Shown in pieces: positions 31,346 through 44,019 of a DNA stretch of 64,000 nt. Positions within the stretch are counted from its first letter, which is position 1, and each line of letters begins with the position of its first letter. A program made the position numbers and the translations under genes. The stretch is taken from the NCBI GenBank assembly GCA_019054805.1, contig JAHQIY010000005.1, positions 603,501 to 667,500 of the forward strand, read 5' to 3'. Under the pieces are notes generated by a model that saw nothing but the letters and a program-made list of their open reading frames with translations, was not told the DNA's origin and ran no database searches. Source of the stretch: Brachionus manjavacas. Its lineage: Eukaryota > Rotifera > Eurotatoria > Ploima > Brachionidae.

Positions 31346-34300
31346 ATGTTTTTAAATGGGCCTAGTTTGTCCAAAAAAAATAATCCAAACGATTCGGACA
31401 ACTCGTCTTCGCACACTTCTTCGCCATCGTCGTCCAGTTCCCATCACTCGCAAAAGATTTGCTTGCAGAAGTCCTTTCTAAAAAAAGACGCTTGCGACTG
31501 GGTCGCCAAGTCCTTGCTTACCATCGACGAGAGCGACAGTTTTAAGAGCCAAACTATCCGATCGGCAGCAATACGCAACCAATCGTCACTTACTAACCAC
31601 TTAAATCAATCGCTTGACTCTGCTGTTAGAACTAACCCTAAGTATGGCTTTTTGTTGAGTTTGGCTTTGATCTGTTTTTTAAACTCTTTGAAGCACTTAG
31701 TCAAGTTTTGTCTTTTTTTTTACTAATAATTTTCTCAGCTAGCTTTAGTTGTCATTAGATACCTTAAAGCGCTCCTTATTTTCATTTATTATTCCCAAAA
31801 AAAAATCATAATTTTCCCTCAATAAAATACACACATTAGTTTGATTTTGTATAGGTAATTTATGACATGATTTATTTTAAAACTTTTTTTTTTAATTTCG
31901 TTTCAAGACAAACGGTGATTGAGAATAACTTTTTGCTTAAAATTGCTAAAGGTAAGTAATTGTGCTTTTTTCTGAGAAGTTCCTTTTATGTTTCTTCAAA
32001 TTTTGGTCATTGAAAATTTTAGAAAAAAAATTAAGGTCCAAATGTGGCCCAAAATTAGGCAATTAAAAAAGTAAAACTAAAAATAAATCCAAAATTGAAT
32101 ACCATCATCCAAGTCGAAATCAATCGAAAGGTTTTGTCAAAGTCAGTAAAAAAGAACATAAAAAATGATGAGTTTTAAAATATTTAAAAAATTAAAAGAT
32201 AAAATATTTAAATAATGACTAGTTCAAATCTGCTTACCAAGGCTTCCTCGTTTAAAATTCAGCCTATTCTTCAAATAGGTTTTTAGTGAAGTACATTCTC
32301 AAAGTATTTTTTGTATTTGAATTAATTTTTATTTTTTAATTTAAATTCATTTTATCAAAGAAAGCATTTTGAATAGATTCAAGTCATCTATCAAGTCAAT
32401 TAAAATGACTTTATTATAAAAAAAAATATCTTGAGTCTAGTCCCTGACTTGACTTTGACTTGCGCAAAAGTCGAAAAAAGTCATTTTAAAGTCTTAAATG
32501 CTGCCGCCTCAATAACTACATGAAACGGCAAAAAATTCACTTAAAAAATCAACTCAATTTTTTAATAAAAATTAATAATCAAATTTGTAGCGTTCCATGC
32601 AGCCGTGATCGCGTCCTCATGAATTTTTGCCGTTCCATGCAGCCGTGATCGCGTCCTCATGAATTTTTGCCGTTCCATGCAGCCGTGATCGCGTCCTCAT
32701 GAATTTTTACCGTTCCATGCAGCCGTGATCGCGTCCTCATGAATTTTTGCCGTTCCATGCAGTCATGATCGCGTCCTCATGAATTTTTGCCGTTCCATGC
32801 AGTCATGATCGCGTCCTCATGAATTTTTGCCGTTCCATGCAGTCATGATCGCGTCCTCATGAATTTTTGCCGTTCCATGCAGTTATTGTGGCGGCCACAT
32901 TTGAGACTTTGACAGAAAATATTTTAAGTAAAGTCAAAAGCCTTTTTTAAATAATATAGTGACTTAACTATGATTTTATACTTTTTAAGCAACTCTATTT
33001 TTATTCTGCGAATGCTACATGTTGCATTATAAATAGTTGCATCAGCTGTTAAAGTCTAATAATTTCTGCAAATTTACCACAGTGCAAAGATCTACAGAAA
33101 TTTTGCAAATCATTATTAGACTTTGACAGTTGATTCAACTAGTCAAGAACTTTTTAAAAACAATCTTTTGTCAATTTCTTTTCTCTATTCTTATTTTGTA
33201 CTAAATTTTAACCAGGATTAATTGAACTAGCTAATAAAAAAATAGTTAAAATAGATAATTATATTCTCTAGGTAAAAGGATAAGCTACTTTTTATTTATT
33301 TTTCACTAGATAAAAAATAAAAATATAAGATAAAAAGATGAAAAAAAGCAAATAAAATTTTTTAAGACTAACTATTTTTTATTCTTTTCCTTCTCAACTT
33401 GAACATGTTCCCTTTTATGTTGATTCATGACTCACTGTCAAAGTAGTCTTCATCACCTGAATCAATTTCATCAATTAATAATTCTTTTATTGTAAATACT
33501 CTTTTTTTCTAGTGATTTTTTTAGTCTATTATTTTTTTTAATTAAAATAATAGAAAGGGGAGGACCCAGGGCAGTTTGGAATGGTATTTAACCTCCCTTT
33601 GAGCCCCGTTTTAAGTAGTTTTGATAATTAAGAGAAAAGTGGACAAAATTTTGAAAATGATACAAGACAAACATATGAAGATCTTTTTTTTTGGGCTATT
33701 AGATTCGTCCTTTTATCTAGTAATATTTTGCGTTAACCTTGAGGACTTAAGTTGAGAAGGAGCTCGAATAGATGGGTCTAAGGGTACTGATGTAACGATT
33801 AAATCTGGCGAAGGATAAAAGCTCCAGAAGACTAATTAAAGTGCTTCTCGAAGGCAGTAATTTTCACTGTGCGAGCATCGACTACTTCGCGATTGTTAGT
33901 ACCTAGGAAAAATAATAGTCTTTGGATGATCCGGCAGTGATCTCAATGGTCGACAATTCTCTAGCATTCGTCTTGTAGAAGTGAGGGAATTTGTGACATC
34001 TCTGGCAATATCGCTGGATTAATTAATTAACCATGAACGCCTAAGCTAAGAAGGAAAATAAATAGCTGCTATAAGTCAAACGAGGACAAAGTATACCATA
34101 GCTTTATATTGAAAAAGTTTTGTTTTAATTTTTAAGTCAATTTAAAAATTTGATTTTTGACATTTTTGAAGTAAATGATCAATTTTTGATGCCCAAAATT
34201 ACTAAAATAAAATTCTTTTTCATTAATTTAAAATGATAAAACTGAGCTTTTTAAAATTTGATGAGTGAACAACATGAAACAAAATATGTTTCACTAAATT

Positions 34301-37300
34301 CAACAAAAAATATTAATGATAAAAAAAGAATATCAATATTTTGGAATTTATTTATTTCTAGTCTCTATGATATATTCAAATTAGAATTAGAATTTTTTGC
34401 ATTTTGAAAATTTATTTTATTTAAATGTTAAAATTCTGTTATCTTTACAATTCTAAAAATTTTAGTTTTCATTTCTAAAATAACATACAATTTGATTAGA
34501 AACAGTCAATTTATTGGGGAATATTTATTTAAATTTTTTCTTAAAATGGACTGTTAAAAGAAACAATATTTGTTTCACCTTTTGCAAATTATAGAAAAAT
34601 CTGTAGTTCAAAAACCATAGTTTTATTAAGAATTCAAATTTTGTTTTGGAATTTTTATATGAAAATTAACAATTCCTCAAAATGATCAATTCAAGTTTTA
34701 TAAATTGTTATTTTATAATAGATTAAGCTTAAAATTAAGCAAATATACATTTTTGGATTTAACATACTATATTAAATAAAAATGCACATTTCAGACTGCA
34801 CACCATTTAAACAATGCTATTGCAGATTTTTGTAGATTTTACCTTTAGAATTAACATAGTATGCATAATCCAAAATGTCCCTCTGCATTAATTCTATTAA
34901 AAATAACAATTTATTCAATAATTATAACTTGATAAATTTCACGTTGACGATTTTTTGGAATTAAGTTTAATTTTTTGAATTTGATCCTTTTGAAGAATGA
35001 AAACGAGCATTGGACACTATTTTGTAAGATAAGTAAAATTCAAACCATTTAATGAAAATTTTTAATTTTTTTTAATTAAATAAAAAAAACTTTAAATTTA
35101 TTTCCAATTAACACTAGAAGCACCAAACATTTTTCTCGTGTTTTTACAATAAAAAAATAAATAAAAAATAATCTTTGCAGAGCATAAATTAAAAAAAAAT
35201 AAAATCCACATGATAATAAAAAATTTATTCATTTATTTTAAAAATCTTTTCAAAAGATAAGAGGATTTAAAATATTTTATTAAAAGTCGAAATTACTCGT
35301 TTGGTATTTCGAGTGTTAAAACAGTTTTTTATTTGTCTATTAAATTAAAGGGGTCCGGGGCAAAGCACTGGTTTAGAGATTCGGATATGTTATAGATTAG
35401 AGAACTATTAATAAATTAGAATCTTAAATTTAATTATCTATAAGACAATTATATTTATTTTAAAATGAAAATTTTATTATTGATATGTCGGGTTAATATT
35501 CATCCTTTTTTCACCTTTAACTTATTCATCGACCCATCTATCCCATTTATTTTAATTATTTGTCAAATTAAGATTAAATCTCACGGACATATTAAAATAT
35601 TTGATTAAAATACAATAATCAATAAAATAAATTGAATTTTTGATCATTCAACAGTTAGTTTTCTTTGTTTCATCTAAAATTACGATTTTACCTATAAAAA
35701 TTCAGAAATCAGAATAGAATAATTATTTTGAATTTTATCTTAATTATTGAAAAGTCAAATATCGTCTTTTAAACAAACTTAATTTAAAATTTTGATAAAA
35801 AATCACAATTATTAGTCACAACAATTATTAAGACTTGTTATTTTTTATAATTTGTTTTGAAATTTAATATTTTTTTCATTTCGAAGTAAACCTGGCAGAA
35901 TAACTAATTAGTTCTTTTAAATTTTTTTTATTTCGTCACCTCTTGAGGATGAAGAAAAAGAAATTGTAAAGCTAAATAAAAATAATTTTAGACTAAAAAT
36001 AAAAATTTTATTTCTCAAAATCGAATACCACAATCTTTATCTAAGATAGTAATGACGATTCGCATCTTATCAGCTTCAAAAAAATATACAACTAACTTTA
36101 GCCTTTAAAAAAATTAATTGACTGATATTTTAAATTCACAATGGCAATTTATCAATTAAATTAATTAAATTGAATTATTTTTGTTAGTTCAAGATTAATT
36201 AAAATTTAATCTTTTAAACAGAAATTTAGATTCTTATTTTAGATACGTAGAAAGTGTACATTAATTAAAATTGAACTGAATCAAAACTTTTTTTATGATA
36301 CCCCAATTTTAAAGATAAAACATTTTGATAAAGATTTTAACTCCCATCTATACTCGATTTAAATAAATTTCTATCGAAAATGGAATTTTTCTTTTCTTAA
36401 AAAAGTTATGATAAAAACGAGAAGAATTTAGCTGCCAAAGTTAATAGATTGAATATTTTTTAATAAATTTTTTCATTTTCTTATAATTTGAGCTTTCTCA
36501 AAATAATTTGATTTTCAATATTTTATCATTTGATATGAAAAATTTGATTTTTTTCTATGTGAGAAAGCTTTTTAAAAAACGACCTTTATTTATTCGAAAA
36601 CTTTTTTGTCACACAAAAACCACATTCTGATTACACATAAAACATTTTGGTACTGAAGCACCAATTTTTTTGTATGATGCATTTATTTTTTAATTTGAAT
36701 CCAAAAAAATATTTTTTATTAAGAAAAAAAATAATATTATTTCATTAAAGAAACAAAATTTTTAATTTTAATTATAAAACTCAATTAATTTTGCTTCTCA
36801 TATTTTATTTTTTATATAATAACTGTTTCAATAAGAAACCGATTCAATATTATTATTATTTACTATTGTTTATTTCAAAAAACACCACTTGGGTGATAAA
36901 AGTAAAAATAAAAATCAAGTTAGAGAAAAAAAAAATGAAAAGTTAAATAGGAAAAAGTTAATTTCATTTTGTTTTCTTTTTATCTTTTTTTGTTAGTAGT
37001 GATTTTTTTAATACTTCTTAATTTTAATACTGCAAAATTTTTTAAAACGGACAACTTTTGATATCAACTTTGTATTTTGATTATTAAACGATTATAAATA
37101 AATGAATAATAATTAAAAAATCTAAAAAAAAATGATTTTAACTCAAAAAAAAAAATACAAAAATTTAAGGTAAAAAATTTATTCATGAAATAAAAATCTT
37201 GTCATATAGGAGTTATTTTCTCTAGAAATTTAATCGCTTTTTTTTTTTTTTATTCCTTATAAAGGGATTTCATTTAAAAGAAAATTAGAAATTTTTTTTA

Positions 37301-40300
37301 TAAAAATCGGTTCCTGGATTCTTATTCTTAATATAGAGGATTTCGTTATACGGAGGATAGACTGTAATAGTTGATTTTCGAAAATTGGCGTAAATTTACT
37401 CTAAAAATGGATAATTTTAATGATCAAATACAAAGTATGATCCGCTTTTTAAAAAAGAATAAAAAATTTTATCAACAATTATTTATTTTAATGTTTTAAA
37501 CCATCCATTTTCAGATACTTTAATACTCTAAAATAATGTTTTTAGAACCAGAAAAGTCATTTTTTTGTCTTGAATTAAAATTTTTTAGATTTTTTTTTTA
37601 TTCATCATTGTCGATCAGTTTTTGTAAATGAATGATCAGAAGACTGACAACTTACTTCTTTTTTTTTAAAATAATTCTAAAATTTATCTTGAAATTAGAT
37701 CATTTGAATTTTTTAATCAAAACTTTAATTTGGAAATTAATGTAATTTGAAACTTAATGTACAGAAATAAAATATTCAATTAACTTTTTGCATCGTAGTT
37801 TAAAGAAAAATAGAAATTTTTTTAATAAATTATTTTATTTTAAAAAAATAATTTTTTCTGTAATTGTTTAATTAACTTTATAATTTTAACTTTCATTCTA
37901 TTTTAGAATTTCAAGATTAAAAATCTTAGGAAATAGATTTAAAAAAAAAAAAATTTTTTGTCAAATCTTTTGTCGTGTAAATCTCAAAAGATAATTAATA
38001 TCAAAAGATCCAAGAGCATATTTGATCAATGTCGATGAGCTCGACCAACATTTTTAAGTCAAAATTTTAAATTGTGAGAAAAATTAAAATTTTTCAAAAT
38101 TAATCATTGCTTATGCTAATTTAATAATTAATAATTAACCATCAGCATCTGTTGACAATTTAGTAGTTAGTTTTCACCTTGCTAAACAACTGCATCCTCA
38201 CTTGACTAAAAAGCTCTTTTAAAAAACAGACAATCTTCTTAAATAAAAAATTAAATTGCTAAAAATTTTAGGCTATTTGGGCGCATCGAACCCGTCGAGG
38301 TCATAGACTCGGTCAAGAGCATCGAGCCTGTCCACTCATCTTGTACACAATTTTTGGATATTTTGCTAACCGAGCCACAGCTCACTCCGTCACCCAGCTC
38401 GTCCTCTTCGCCACCATCGCCTCTCTCCTCATCCAGCTCATCAATCAACTTTCGCACTCTACCAATCCGCAAAAGACTCAAAAAAAGCCTCAGCATCAAA
38501 TCGACCAGTTCAACACTTCAATACGGAGTCAAAATACTGAACAAGGTTTTTGCCAAGAACACAACCAGTGAACCACCTGAGGCAGTGTCATTGAGCGAGC
38601 AAAAAATGCTTGCCAGACCAACCACTGACCTTTTTTTGCCAAGCAGAAAAATCCGCAAGCTGATACCGTTCAACAATGGCATAAAAAACCACGGCAACAC
38701 ATGCTTCATGAACTGTGTGCTCCAATCTTTGTTTCACTCGATGCCATTTGTTCACTTTTTTTTCACCGAATACGAAAAAACAAGGCGCAAAGTGGAACAG
38801 CAAGGCCTAAAAAACTGGACCAACAAACAACTCAGTCCATTTATTTTGTCCGAGCACATCCAGCGCATGCTCAAGTCACTGTGGCAAAACGCTTACGACC
38901 CGCTCTATTCCCACGAGCTAAAGCAGCTAATCGGATTTTTGAATCCGACCTTTGCCGGTGTGGAACAAAACGATTCGCACGAGTTTTGCATCTGGCTCTT
39001 GGACAGACTGAGCCAAGAGCTCACAGTTAAAATTGGTGCTGAGCCAGCATCAACTACATCTTACATAGACAAGCTATTTCGCATCGAGTTCAAGTCCACA
39101 GTCACATGTTCCAAATGTAATTACAAAAGTAGCAAACTAGAAACTGATATGATGCTTTCGCTGCCGCTACCGCAAGCCAGTGATGCACGCCGAGACAAGA
39201 ATCGCGTGTCACGCTGCCTCCTATACACTTACTTAATTGTGACCAGTGAAAAGACTTTGAGAAGTTTGCTCGCCGAAGCCGAGAGCCCGTACGAAAATGT
39301 CAAATCAAAGTTTTACATTGACCAAGAGAGTGACCGGTGCTACAAAATACCCTCAATAGTTCACCTGGTTGCTGAAAACCTGTTGAGCAAAAGCAATGGG
39401 TCGTTTGGTCACTTGGTCAAGAGTAAAATAAATCCGACATTCGGGGACTTGAGGCTGTTTTTGGCGCGCACTCTAAATCTAAATCCTAAAAGTTTGCTGC
39501 TATTGCAAATGGCCAAGATAGAAAGGGTGATTCGGGACACGGACCAGATTAGAGATGTGTTGTATTCTAGTTTGAGTAATTCGCCAGTGCCTAGACTCTT
39601 TGTGTATGAGATGGCCGAGGACAAAAAACCGTCCAAGCCCGTCGAGCCGGTCATCAATTTGCTTTGTTTTAATGTGTACGAAACCGAGACAAGTCCAAAC
39701 ACTTGCTACAGTCTGCCATTTTTGGTCAAAATCAATCGCGACTGTTCCTACATAGAGTTGAGTCAACAGGTTGTAAATGCACAGTCGAAATCTTTAAAAA
39801 CCAACAAATTGGAAAAGTATAAAGTGAGTTTATCTGTTTTTTTTATTTTTTAAATGTTAGAAATATTAATCAATTAATTTAATATAGAAAAAAGAGAAAG
39901 AGAAAAAAATAGTATCCTAAAATAATAGATAATTTTTTTTTTAATTCCAAAATTTCTTGTCTACTACTCTTGGAAATAAGGCGAAAATCAAGCTTTATTG
40001 CTTATTTTTTAAGAATATTAAAATAAATAAACTAACAAAAGTAGATTAAAGTTTTTAATTGAAGATATTGATTTTTTTAATCTTTTTGATTTTTGCTCGC
40101 TATCATTGTGAGTTTTTTTGGGAATATTGTAAAAATTTTATACCAAATAGTCAAAAACTGCGAAAATTCCGCAAAAAACATTCTTTTTTTTTAATTCAAA
40201 AATTCATCCAAAACTTGCTTTTAATAAATTTTTTTTTAAATTAATGATGTAACAATTGACAGAAAATTAATAAAACAAAATTGTATTTTAAAGAAAGAAA

Positions 40301-43201
40301 GCATATTAACCTGTAATATCAATAATTAAATTTATAAAAAGTTTAATTTTAATTTTGACTAATAGTTCCCTAATCTACAACATACCTGAATCTCTAAACC
40401 ATAGCTCTGCCCCGAACCCCGTTTAATTTTTATGTCACAATCAATTTTTGCTTTAAATGACGACTTAATCATTGATATGCTGGCTTAATATTTTTCCATA
40501 AAAACATATACTCATTTAGTTTTTTAAAGAAGTTTTAACAACCATGAAGAAAAAAAAATTTGATCAAATTAAATAAAATTAATTTAAAGTTTTTTATTTA
40601 GAACAAATTTTGAATTTATTTGTACAGTACTGCTACGCCATTATGATTTTACGTGAATTTACGAAAAATAACGATAATTGACGTGTATTTACGTACATGT
40701 TTTAAAACACGTTTTTTTACGTAAATAAAAAAACGTATATTTACGGGAAAATTCTAAAAGGACAAAAATCAAAAAATCTGCTTTTTTTCTTAATTATCTT
40801 GAAATTTTTAAAAATATAATACTAACATTTTTTAAATTTTTAGCTATTTTTATCTAAAATTAAAAAAAAAAGTAATTTTACGTAAATTCGCGTAAAATAA
40901 ATTAAAAAAAAGTAATAAAAAAAGTTAAGAAACGTAAGAAAATGTAAATTTAAAATGTAAATCATAAATTTTTAATTTGAAAATGTAAATCATAAATTTT
41001 TAATGACAAACACACCCGTCTAAACATTTGTAATGATTAGACGGGTTTCCATTTTTTCATTCACTTTTTTGATTACCTTTTTTTGAATATTTAGATTTTA
41101 TTGAATAAAAGTATTTTATAAAACCTTTTTTAAATGTTCTATATAAGATAAGCATTTTTCGTTATCCAAGCTTTTTTGGAAATCAATTATCGCCACAATT
41201 GCTTTGATTTGGTGTTATCGTTATAGGGACTGTGATTTTAAGGAATACATTTTCGTTGAAGAGACAACAGTTGTAGTTTTGGAAAAATGCCAATCTAAAA
41301 TCATCGTGGCGTAGCCGTACTATTAAAAACTAACAAAATTAATTAAACAAAAAATAACTTATTAAATTAATTTTTTAATAATAAAATATTTTTTTTACAT
41401 TTTTGAAAAATTTTTAAATATTCTGTCAATTTATTGTCTACGAAAAAAAAGCAAAATTTTACAAATTTCCAAAATTCTATCATTAATCAATCTACTTACC
41501 ATTTTTTCTTTATTTTATCTATTAAAAGCTTTCAATGATAATAACTCTACTAAATTTAAAACATTCACCATTAAAATTTACCCGATTTTTGAATAGATTA
41601 AAAAAAATTTTAGTTTACTTAAAATTTATTTTTCTAAGAGCATTCTGGACAAACTGTTCGCAATTTACTTGGTCACAGGTGACAATAACCAACTATACAG
41701 AATAAGTCCACTAGATGAGCTGCCGCTCTATATCGAAAGTGTGGAAAATGCCCTCAATAACACAATCAAAAATAGTGATGTAGCCGAACACGTTCGTATT
41801 TTAATAAAATGGAATTCTTACGAGGACATTTATTATTGCATAAAAGAACAAAACTTTACCCAAATCGATTACGATCTGTCCAAAAAGCTTATTTCCTATG
41901 ATCCGGCCGAGTACGATCTCCATTTCAGCGATTCAGTCAAGCTAGATGAGAAAAGCATCATTTCTCTGGAGACCTGTTTTGACATGTTTACCCAATGCGA
42001 AGAGCTGTCAGACGACAACTCTTGGACATGCACCAAATGCAAAAAACAAACCAACGCCTACAAAAAACTGAACATCAGCTCTTTGCCACCAATTTTGATA
42101 ATTCATTTAAAGCGCTTTTTCTATCAGTCTAGAACAAGCAATTCTAAATTAACCACCCCGGTCTGGTTCCCAGTGTCAAAATTGGACATGAGCAAATATG
42201 TGATTTCGGAAGAGGTGGCAGAGCCGCGACTAAATGACACCTATCTATCAAACACTTCTTCCAATGACTCGCAGCACATTTACGATTTGTACGCTGTTTG
42301 TAACCACAAAGGCCGCGACATGGCCAATGGTCATTACACTGCCTATTGCAAAAATTCATTTGACCTTAAATGGTATTGTTTTGATGACCCAAATTGCATT
42401 CCTATGTCAGACCTGAACCCGCAGTCAACCAGCCCCTTTTGGAAAATTTACAACAATGGAAGCGAAAACATTTTTACTGAAAATGCGTACATTCTTTTCT
42501 ATAAGAAGCGCGGGTGCATGGTCAACGAAAAATGGTGGGTCAATTATGTGGACCGAAGCCTGCTTGACTATGATGAATATGACTACTTTTTGCACCACTA
42601 TGACCTCATCGAATCAAAACAGAACCAAGAGCAAGACAAAAATCAGAAATTGTTCTGCAGAACTAATTTTCAGTCCATCTATGGCACAATCAAGCCCAGG
42701 TCGGAATCTAGAGAAGAAGTGGCTAGCTCGCCAACTAGTTATGGCTACGAGATTCCTGTTAATTATTATGATGAAAATAAAAGACCAAGAAGAGTGACAA
42801 ATAAGTATCAAACGCTGTGCGCTTCACTCAACAGCTCACCAAACAAGCTGAACCATTCTAATTCACCATCTACAGCGTCCTCCTCCTCCAAAGACTATGC
42901 AAATGGCACAATTTTGAATCACACAATCGGCTCGTCACACAACTTTGATGAATTGAATGTGACCAAGAAAATAAGCACTATGGATCTATCAGATGATTAT
43001 CTTAAGTTTCCAAACGACAATGAATTTATTTACAACACATCGCCAAGCTCAAATGTTTACTATCCACAGTCGGATTTTTTGACCGAGAGTAAATTGGCTG
43101 ATCAGAAAAAAAAATATGTCACAACTGTGAAAAGATCGGTCAACTCGAATCCCACTGCCGATCGGTACAGAAACCCGAACAGCATTGAAACTACTATTTA
43201 G
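31346..43201 (+). CDS. Ubiquitin-specific protease, USP31/USP43-like (three exons)
   Basis: Exons 31346-31641, 38272-39823 and 41639-43201 join in frame (AA|G and phase 0) to 1,136 residues. The enzyme is a cysteine deubiquitinase cleaving ubiquitin isopeptide bonds. The N-terminal 220 residues are Ser-rich and disordered, with poly-Ser at about 140-156. The Cys box GIKNHGNTCFMN carries the nucleophile Cys243, followed by QNDSHEFCIWLLDRL. The zinc-binding pairs are CSKC (near 380) and CTKC (about 747-750). The core ends with PPILIIHLKRFF, then the His box NGHYTAYC with His848 and the FDD pair near 865. The Ser/Asn-rich tail after about 930 is disordered. Insertion between the two CxxC pairs and the long tails match USP31/43. 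Introns of 6.6 and 1.8 kb are far larger than others here and are filled with repeats. Exons are distinctly GC-richer than flanks. A possible AATAAA lies at about 43288. Catalytic residues are intact. Confidence 0.92.
32488..32910. mobile_element. TIR element carrying a tandem array (in USP intron 1)
   Basis: The left end AAAGTCTTAAATGCTGCCGC (32488) to TTCA (about 32539) matches, inverted, the right end 32860-32910 (AAAGTCTCAAATGTGGCCGC when reverse-complemented) over about 51 bp with few mismatches. The inner part of the right arm (TTTTTGCCGTTCCATGCAG) is also part of the 40-bp repeat unit, so the array seems to have grown out of the right terminus. No coding capacity. Confidence 0.8.
32591..32892. 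repeat. 40-bp minisatellite, seven full units plus a partial
   Basis: Units start at 32591, 32631, 32671, 32711, 32751, 32791 and 32831, with a partial eighth from 32871. Each begins CGTTCCATGCAG, has a GATCGCGTCCTCATGAA centre and ends TTTTTGC. Units 1-4 have AGCCGTGATC and units 5-7 have AGTCATGATC, so the array contains two blocks that arose by separate amplification. It is strikingly GC-rich for this genome. Confidence 0.97.
33030..33142. repeat. Short foldback element
   Basis: AGTTGCATCAGCTGTTAAAG (33035) and AGTCTAATAAT continue to TGCAAAT. The stretch at 33098-33141 is the reverse complement with few changes (AGTTGAATCAACTGTCAAAG). Arms are about 40 bp with a loop of about 25 bp. No coding capacity; possible MITE. 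Confidence 0.65.
33540..34085 (-). other. GC-richer unassigned fragment in USP intron 1
   Basis: This stretch is less AT-rich than its surroundings. Read on the minus strand from about 34010 it gives an open reading LARDVTNSLTSTRRMLEN and CRPLRSLPDHPKTIIFPRY before a stop, with further protein-like text to about 33740 in broken frames. It is presumably a decayed mobile-element ORF, but the family is not recognised. Confidence 0.35.
34745..34885. repeat. Imperfect inverted repeat
   Basis: CATTTTTGGATTTAACATAC at about 34749 pairs with ATAGTATGCATAATCCAAAA at about 34857-34878. The AAGCTTAAAATTAAGCAAAT preceding it resembles the inner part of the foldback element at 28040-28335, suggesting a relative. 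Confidence 0.45.
35343..35510. repeat. Dispersed repeat, copy 1 (partner at 40362-40505)
   Basis: GGGGTCCGGGGCAAAGCACT through GATTCGGATATGTTATAGAT is the inverted counterpart of 40362-40430 (about 75 bp). Further right, TTATTGATATGTCGGGTTAA matches 40470-40495 in direct orientation. The two copies thus carry one module inverted relative to the other. Confidence 0.65.
35511..38271. other. AT-rich remainder of USP intron 1
   Basis: No gene or clear repeat. The intron ends with AAATTTTAG at 38271. Confidence 0.6.
40362..40505. repeat. Dispersed repeat, copy 2 (in USP intron 2)
   Basis: AATAGTTCCCTAATCTACAA through GCCCCGAACCCCGTTTAA is the reverse complement of 35343-35410, and the following CATTGATATGCTGGCTTAAT matches 35478-35500 directly. 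Confidence 0.65.
40625..41325. mobile_element. TIR element of about 700 bp in USP intron 2
   Basis: The left terminus CAGTACTGCTACGCCATTAT (40625) matches the inverted right terminus TAGTACGGCTACGCCACGAT (ending about 41325) over about 27 bp. The left end is preceded by TA. Inside, ATTTTACGTGAATTTACG (about 40647) and its inverse at about 40877-40905 form a nested palindrome, with many TTTACGTAAA words like those in the MITE at 58740-58868. No ORF of note. Confidence 0.65.
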
Positions 43202-43855
43202 ATTTTTAATTATTTTTATTTTCTTATAAATGAATATAAATTAAATTTTAAACCGAGTGAATTTATGTTTTTTTTCTTTTAAATGTAAATAAATGAATTT
43301 AAAAAAAGAGGATGAAATATGTTCCATTTAGAGTTTAGTTCAGGATAAAAGTGCAAAACCATTATTTTCGAGCTATATGGGCCAGTCAATCTTTTATTTT
43401 AAAATTTGAGAAACTTATTTCATGCTTTATTGATTAATTGATATATTTTTTAATTAGATTTTTAAAAAAATAAATTTTATAATATTTATAGTTTTTATTA
43501 CTTTTTAGAATATGATTTTATGCAATTATGATAAACTTCACTGCATCCTTTGAGACTCGTCATTTTATAGTATTTTCTTATCCACTCCGTGTGGATCATA
43601 GGCTCATTACTAGAGATGGTAAATGTTGTTTTTTTGAAGTAAAGTTAAAACTAGAATTCTTTTTTAAAATTTTTTATTTTAAATAAAAATTATTTCTCGA
43701 ATTTTGATTTTTTTAAACTACATTTTATCATTTTTAATTTTTCATCATTAATAATTAAAATGATGTTTTGACATAAATTAATAAATAATCAGATAGAAAA
43801 TTATTTAAATATTGAAAACAAAAGATAAATTAATAATTTATTTAATATCTTGTTT
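43202..43855. other. 3' flank of the deubiquitinase gene
   Basis: A possible AATAAA polyadenylation signal sits about 90 nt past the stop (about 43288). The rest is AT-rich with nothing assignable. Confidence 0.5.
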
Positions 43856-43859
43856 AGTC

Positions 43860-43990
43860 AGACTCAGACATTCCCCAACATTCGCTCTCATGCATCAGTG
43901 TTGTACAGTTTAATTTGTGTTACCTTGTTGTAGCAGATTGATTTCCATGCTGGTAGAACCAGCATTCAGTCTGACAGAGTCATTCTTTTC
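43860..43990 (-). mobile_element. LINE fragment, same family as 4290-4700
   Basis: In reverse complement the segment reads ATGCATGAGAGCGAATGTTG, then GGGAATGTCTGAGTCTGAC. It matches 4355-4399 (ATGTACGGTAGCGAATGTTG...). Upstream it contains the CAACAAGGTAACACAAA block corresponding to CAGCAAGGAAACAAAAC at 4307. It is a short orphan piece of the RT C-terminal region. Confidence 0.75.
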
Positions 43991-44019
43991 TTTAGCAAGA
44001 TTTTTATTTGAATTTTAAG

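Noticed and set aside
32591-32892. Regular repeats resembling a CRISPR array
   Set aside because: Units are head-to-tail 40-mers without spacers, in a eukaryotic intron; it is a minisatellite.
38251-39030. Several overlapping frames on both strands within the deubiquitinase exon 2
   Set aside because: They are shadows of the GC-richer USP coding exon, whose frame carries the catalytic motifs.
42144-42811. Frames opposite and overlapping USP exon 3
   Set aside because: Shadows of the real frame, with no independent support.
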